Source of the DNA: Podila epigama
Lineage: Eukaryota > Mortierellomycota > Mortierellomycetes > Mortierellales > Mortierellaceae
Length of the DNA: 13,429 bases
Direction of reading: 5' to 3'
Assembly: GCA_015679605.1 (NCBI GenBank)
Contig: JAAAVE010000795.1
Coordinates: 1 to 13,429 of the forward strand
Below, piece after piece: positions 10,830 through 13,429 of this stretch. A model generated the notes under the pieces. The model did not search any database, was not told the DNA's origin, and was given only the letters and a program-made list of their open reading frames with translations. The translations under genes were made by a program, and so were the position numbers. How positions within the stretch are numbered: position 1 is the first letter of the stretch; each line of letters begins with the position of its first letter.

Positions 10830-11892
10830 TTATGCTACCTTTGCCTTGGTGTCATCGTCAAGGATTCCAAATTCTTTTCGGACAGCCCGCTGCCGCTTGA
10901 CAATGCACACCACAAGTCCGATGATAGTGCCAATCATGTAGAACAGGAACGCGCCGAGAACACAGGGCACTGGCCATGCCTGCCATGGCCGATCCCAGTC
11001 CAATGGGATCACAATGGCTCCTAGCCATGCTCCAAAGATGGCCGTCATGCCTTGACAGTAGAGTGCTGCTTCCACAAATGTCTCTGGGCTATGAAGTGTC
11101 AAGTTTAACGTTTGTTGTTAATTCGTGTTTAAATTTCGAGCGTACAGCAGGCAACACAGGCAACACAGACAACACAGGCAATACAACCACACACAATGTC
11201 ATGTTGCAACTTGCCTGCTATGGACAAAGACGCGCATCCAGTTTTGACTATCTGTTCCAAGGACAAACGATGCTGGGTAAAATGTAAGGAGTGAAAGGTA
11301 TGAGGCAAACTGCATGGTCTCCTTGGCTTGACTATGTCAATGTTTTTTTTTTTTTCCAATGAATCGAACAGATGATCAGTTTTTTCACATCCTGACAGAC
11401 AGATTCGCTCCTTCTCAAGATGATAAGGTGACCCCTTCAAGATTGCACTCACTGAACAATTCCTGCTCCAAAAAGGACTGCAAAGACATGACACAGCACA
11501 GTTCCAATGGCGCCAATGGCAATCGCGTTGTTAAAGGAAGTGATGAAAGATAAAGCAGATCTTGAGGCCTTTGCAGAAGCTGGTGGATTAGCGCGTACGA
11601 TAGCATGCTGCACATAGCCGAGAACAGTCTGGAAAGCAAATAATGACATGAGTGTGATTGAAAGCGAAGGCAGAGTCTGGTTGGTCTTTGCATCTGTTTC
11701 TTCATCTGGGTTGAGTTGTGAAGAATGATCTTGCAAGTAAGGTGCTAGTTGCGTTGGAATCCAGATTAAAGTCGAGTAGCCGGCGATGAGGTTGGTGAGC
11801 GCAATCGAAAACATTCGCAGGAGTGGGAAGGTGGGCTGCACTTTGGCAGCTCTAGGCTTTTGCGGAGCACCATGACGCGCGCTCTTTTGCAT
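10830..11892 (-). CDS. GPI11: GPI ethanolamine-phosphate transferase subunit PIG-F/Gpi11, 3 exons
   Basis: Exons on the minus strand: 11892-11453, 11331-11215 and 11088-10830. They total 816 bases: 271 residues plus TAA; human and yeast members are about 219. The signature [18 protein letters not shown] spans residues 205-222 and is diagnostic for the PIG-F family. Hydrophobic segments fit six membrane passes: starting near [60 protein letters not shown] and [15 protein letters not shown]. The tail is basic ([10 protein letters not shown]). The middle exon supplies [16 protein letters not shown] and the WMRVF motif, which a two-exon reading would drop. PIG-F/Gpi11 stabilises PIG-O/Gpi13 and PIG-G/Gpi7, which add ethanolamine phosphate to GPI mannoses in the ER membrane. 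The start chosen has A at -3 and gives a family-like N-terminus; an in-frame ATG at 12039 would add 49 low-complexity His/Pro-rich residues and is less likely. Confidence 0.9.
11089..11214 (-). other. GC-AG intron of PIG-F (intron 2)
   Basis: The donor reads AG|GCAAGT (G at 11214, C at 11213) and the acceptor CATAG ends at 11089. Apart from the C at +2 the donor matches the consensus well, as GC donors usually do. No GT donor nearby keeps the reading frame into the GAWLGA exon. The intron also holds a 9-base tandem repeat. It is the only non-GT donor among the 20 introns I assign to the three confident genes. Confidence 0.75.
11148..11183 (+). repeat. 9-bp tandem repeat, 4 copies, in PIG-F intron 2
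   Basis: The unit CAGGCAACA is repeated at 11148-11156 and 11157-11165 exactly, then at 11166-11174 and 11175-11183 with one change each (CAGACAACA, CAGGCAATA). It lies within an intron and does not touch the splice sites. Confidence 0.85.
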
Positions 11893-12307
11893 GGTGAGTG
11901 AGAATGTGTTAATGTGATGGTGTGAGTGTGAGTGGAGTGGAGAAGGGGGCTGTGGGAGACAAAGTTTTTTGGGCATGGGCTTGGTGATGGGAAAATTGAA
12001 ATGATGCACGTGCCTTGGTGGACCCTCTTTAATTGACAATTAGTCTTATTTTTTTTTTGCAGATGGTCTGCTTTTTGCTTTTTTTGGTTGTTTTCAAATG
12101 GTATGCAATTGGTGCATGCTGATGGGCATGCATAGGTCTATGCGGCGTCACTTTTTGATTTTCTTTTTTTTTTTATTTCATGATACTTCAACTATGAAGT
12201 TTCTTTTCTGGTGGATGTTTGCCTCCTTTGTTCGGCAATTGTGCATTTAGACATCGTCTTTAGACGCACAGAACTGTAAGCTAAGCAAGGGACTGCGATG
12301 TTTATCT

Positions 12308-12338
12308 GCAAATGCTCGCGGAACGACCTTGCATTTGC
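12308..12338. repeat. Short inverted repeat, 8-bp arms
   Basis: GCAAATGC at 12308-12315 and its reverse complement GCATTTGC at 12331-12338 enclose a 15-base loop. It could form a small hairpin or a paired protein site in the PIG-F upstream region. No role is known. Confidence 0.6.
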
Positions 12339-12435
12339 CGAGAGATCTTTTTTGTCTGTCTCCTGGCTCACCGGCAAAGGGCAGATGCATCACGGACAGA
12401 ACTTCATTTTCGCGCCATTATTTTATATTCATTCC

Positions 12436-12720
12436 CTCGAATGTGAGTGGTGTAAATGTGTGTTAGAGTGTGAGTGTGAGTTGTGGATGGACGTGGATGG
12501 ATGTGTGGATGGTTGTGGATGAACTTGATGTGGATGGATGTTCAGTGTAGATGATTTGTGTGCGTGTGTTTGTGTTGTATGAATGTATGAATGTATGAAT
12601 GTATGAATGTGTATGTATCGTACGTTTTGTGTACTTGTGTTTGTGCGAATGCTTGTGTTTTGGATGCTTGTGCATTGTGTGTGTGTTTGTGCATGTGTGC
12701 ATGTGTGTTTGTGCTTGTCA
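12436..12720 (+). repeat. GT/GGAT-rich degenerate simple-repeat block
   Basis: Imperfect TGTG and TGGATG arrays fill the block, including four exact copies of GTATGAAT at 12577-12608. Cytosine is scarce on the plus strand. Long frames on either strand translate to monotonous His/Thr or Cys/Val runs, as expected of simple repeats. Confidence 0.85.
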
Positions 12721-12879
12721 CTACTCACTTTTGACAATACGGTCACCCTCAATCACCCATGGGCATTGGCATGCACACCATTTTTCGAAAAGCTCTCCTT
12801 CCTCATCGTCGTCGTCCTCCTCCGCTCCCCTTCCTTCCACCCAAACTTGTGTCAAAACCCTTTTCTACTCATTCTCCAC

Positions 12880-13080
12880 TCGCATACTCTCTTTCCTCTC
12901 TCTTTCTCTCTCTATCTATCTTTGTCCATCTCTCCCACACAACACACATTCACACACACACACACACAACACACATTTACACAGACACACACATACATAC
13001 ACACATACACATACACACACATACACATACACACACACACACTCACTCACTCACTCACTCACTCACACACTCCCTCTGTC
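12880..13080 (+). repeat. CT- and CA-rich microsatellite block with (ACTC)6
   Basis: A CT/TCTA tract (about 12886-12935) leads into CA repeats broken by T (about 12940-13040), then six exact ACTC units at 13041-13064. The strand bias is the reverse of the GT-rich block to its left. Confidence 0.9.
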
Positions 13081-13097
13081 TCTTTCACACCACACAC

Positions 13098-13429
13098 ATG
13101 TATTCCCCTTCCTCCTCAACCACCAAAAGTGTTCGCTTTAACCCTCCTCCATCCAATGCAATGCCCTTCTCCTCAACCTCAAGATAGACTAACAACGCAC
13201 AAACTTACTTCCACAGATTCATTCCATCAATCTTCTTTGCTCCTCAACGAACCTTCTCTGTCATTGTGCTTTGATAATTCGTCCCTTTTCACCTCCTCGT
13301 CTTCTTCATTCTCCTTTGTTCCCCTTCCTCCTCTTCCATCCCGCCAATTCACCTTTCCAAAATCTGCAAGTAATATATTACAGGCCTGGAACGGCAGAAG
13401 CATTCCCTTTTTTTTATTTTTTTTTTTTA
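13098..13429 (+). CDS. Possible 5' end of an unrecognised Ser/Pro-rich protein, cut by window edge
   Basis: The tentative model is exon 1 at 13098-13128 (MYSPSSSTTK plus one base), an intron at 13129-13216, and exon 2 from 13217 open to the end. In favour: the intron has a good branch site GACTAAC at 13187-13193 and acceptor TTCCACAG, and the phases join. Exon 2 then reads without a stop through Ser-, Pro- and Phe-rich sequence such as SLFTSSSSSFSF and FTFPKSASNILQAWNG. Against: the donor GTGTTC is weak, the ATG context is poor (C at -3), and the sequence is of low complexity. The same frame is also open without splicing from an ATG at 13156. The composition resembles disordered N-termini of fungal regulatory proteins, but no domain is visible and no function is offered. 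Confidence 0.3.

Larger units (their letters stand above)
11893..13097. other. Repeat-rich divergent intergenic region upstream of PIG-F
   Basis: This 1.2-kb gap separates PIG-F (minus) from the tentative right-edge gene (plus), so it should hold both promoters. 11893-12050 is CA/CT-rich on the PIG-F strand and is probably its leader. 12040-12180 holds several T homopolymers. Two short inverted repeats lie at 12113-12132 and 12308-12338. 12436-12720 is GT/GGAT-rich and 12880-13080 is CT/CA-rich. Open frames here encode only simple repeats (Thr-His, Ser-Leu-Thr-His, Cys-Val) and are not taken as genes. Confidence 0.65.

Noticed and set aside
11148-11183. CRISPR-like or other spaced repeat array
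   Set aside because: The units are only 9 bases, directly abutting, with no spacers, and lie in a fungal intron.
10830-11892. Two-exon PIG-F joining 11453 directly to 11088
   Set aside because: The frame is kept but a conserved membrane segment and the WMRVF motif are lost; both are encoded in the intervening 11331-11215. It is kept only as a possible skipped isoform.
12429-13187. Long open frames such as 12599-13141 and 12759-13187 (plus) and 12429-12752 (minus)
   Set aside because: They encode only Thr-His, Cys-Val or Ser-Leu-Thr-His monotony read from microsatellites, in several frames at once.
13365-13385. Mini-intron at GTAATATATTACAG near the right end
   Set aside because: Only 14 bases, far below any workable intron; it is a chance palindrome (GTAATATATTAC).
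1-13429. Accessory or novel defence, biosynthetic or mobile system
   Set aside because: All confidently read genes are conserved eukaryotic housekeeping genes with intact domains. No transposase, reverse transcriptase, terminal repeats or unusual gene cluster was seen.

Overview
The window looks like nuclear DNA of a filamentous fungus, most likely an early-diverging one (Mucoromycota, perhaps a Mortierella relative; this placement is inference from gene style, not a database match). Genes are broken by many short introns of 73 to 163 bases with GT-AG ends, CTAAC-like branch points and long T or A homopolymers. Gaps between genes carry simple-sequence repeats. No bacterial, phage, plasmid, CRISPR, transposon, rRNA or tRNA feature was recognised.

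Layout, left to right. (1) 70-3726, plus strand: ELP2, the double WD40-propeller subunit of Elongator, nine exons, 865 residues. (2) 10165-3723, minus strand: a complete kinesin-3 (KIF1/Unc-104/UncA type) with motor, FHA, coiled coil, KIF1B-type region, DUF3694 and C-terminal PH domain, eleven exons, 1756 residues. The two genes meet tail to tail and their stop codons overlap in the four bases 3723-3726. (3) 10166-10829: gene-free 664 bases with a GT/GA microsatellite. (4) 11892-10830, minus strand: PIG-F/Gpi11, a multi-pass ER protein of GPI-anchor synthesis, three exons, 271 residues. Its middle exon is easy to miss because it ends in a GC donor. (5) 11893-13097: repeat-rich gap, GT/GGAT-rich on the left and CT/CA-rich on the right. 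(6) 13098 to the end, plus strand: a tentative 5' end of a Ser/Pro-rich protein cut by the window edge.

All three confident genes are conserved eukaryotic housekeeping genes: tRNA wobble-uridine modification, vesicle or endosome transport on microtubules, and GPI-anchor assembly. They are neighbours, not a pathway or operon. I see no new biological system here. The notable points are architectural: the shared stop codons, the GC-AG intron and frame-neutral exon of PIG-F, a 35-base exon that encodes the kinesin P-loop, a 73-base kinesin intron whose retention would cut the motor off from its cargo-binding tail, and the mirrored repeat-rich divergent gap.
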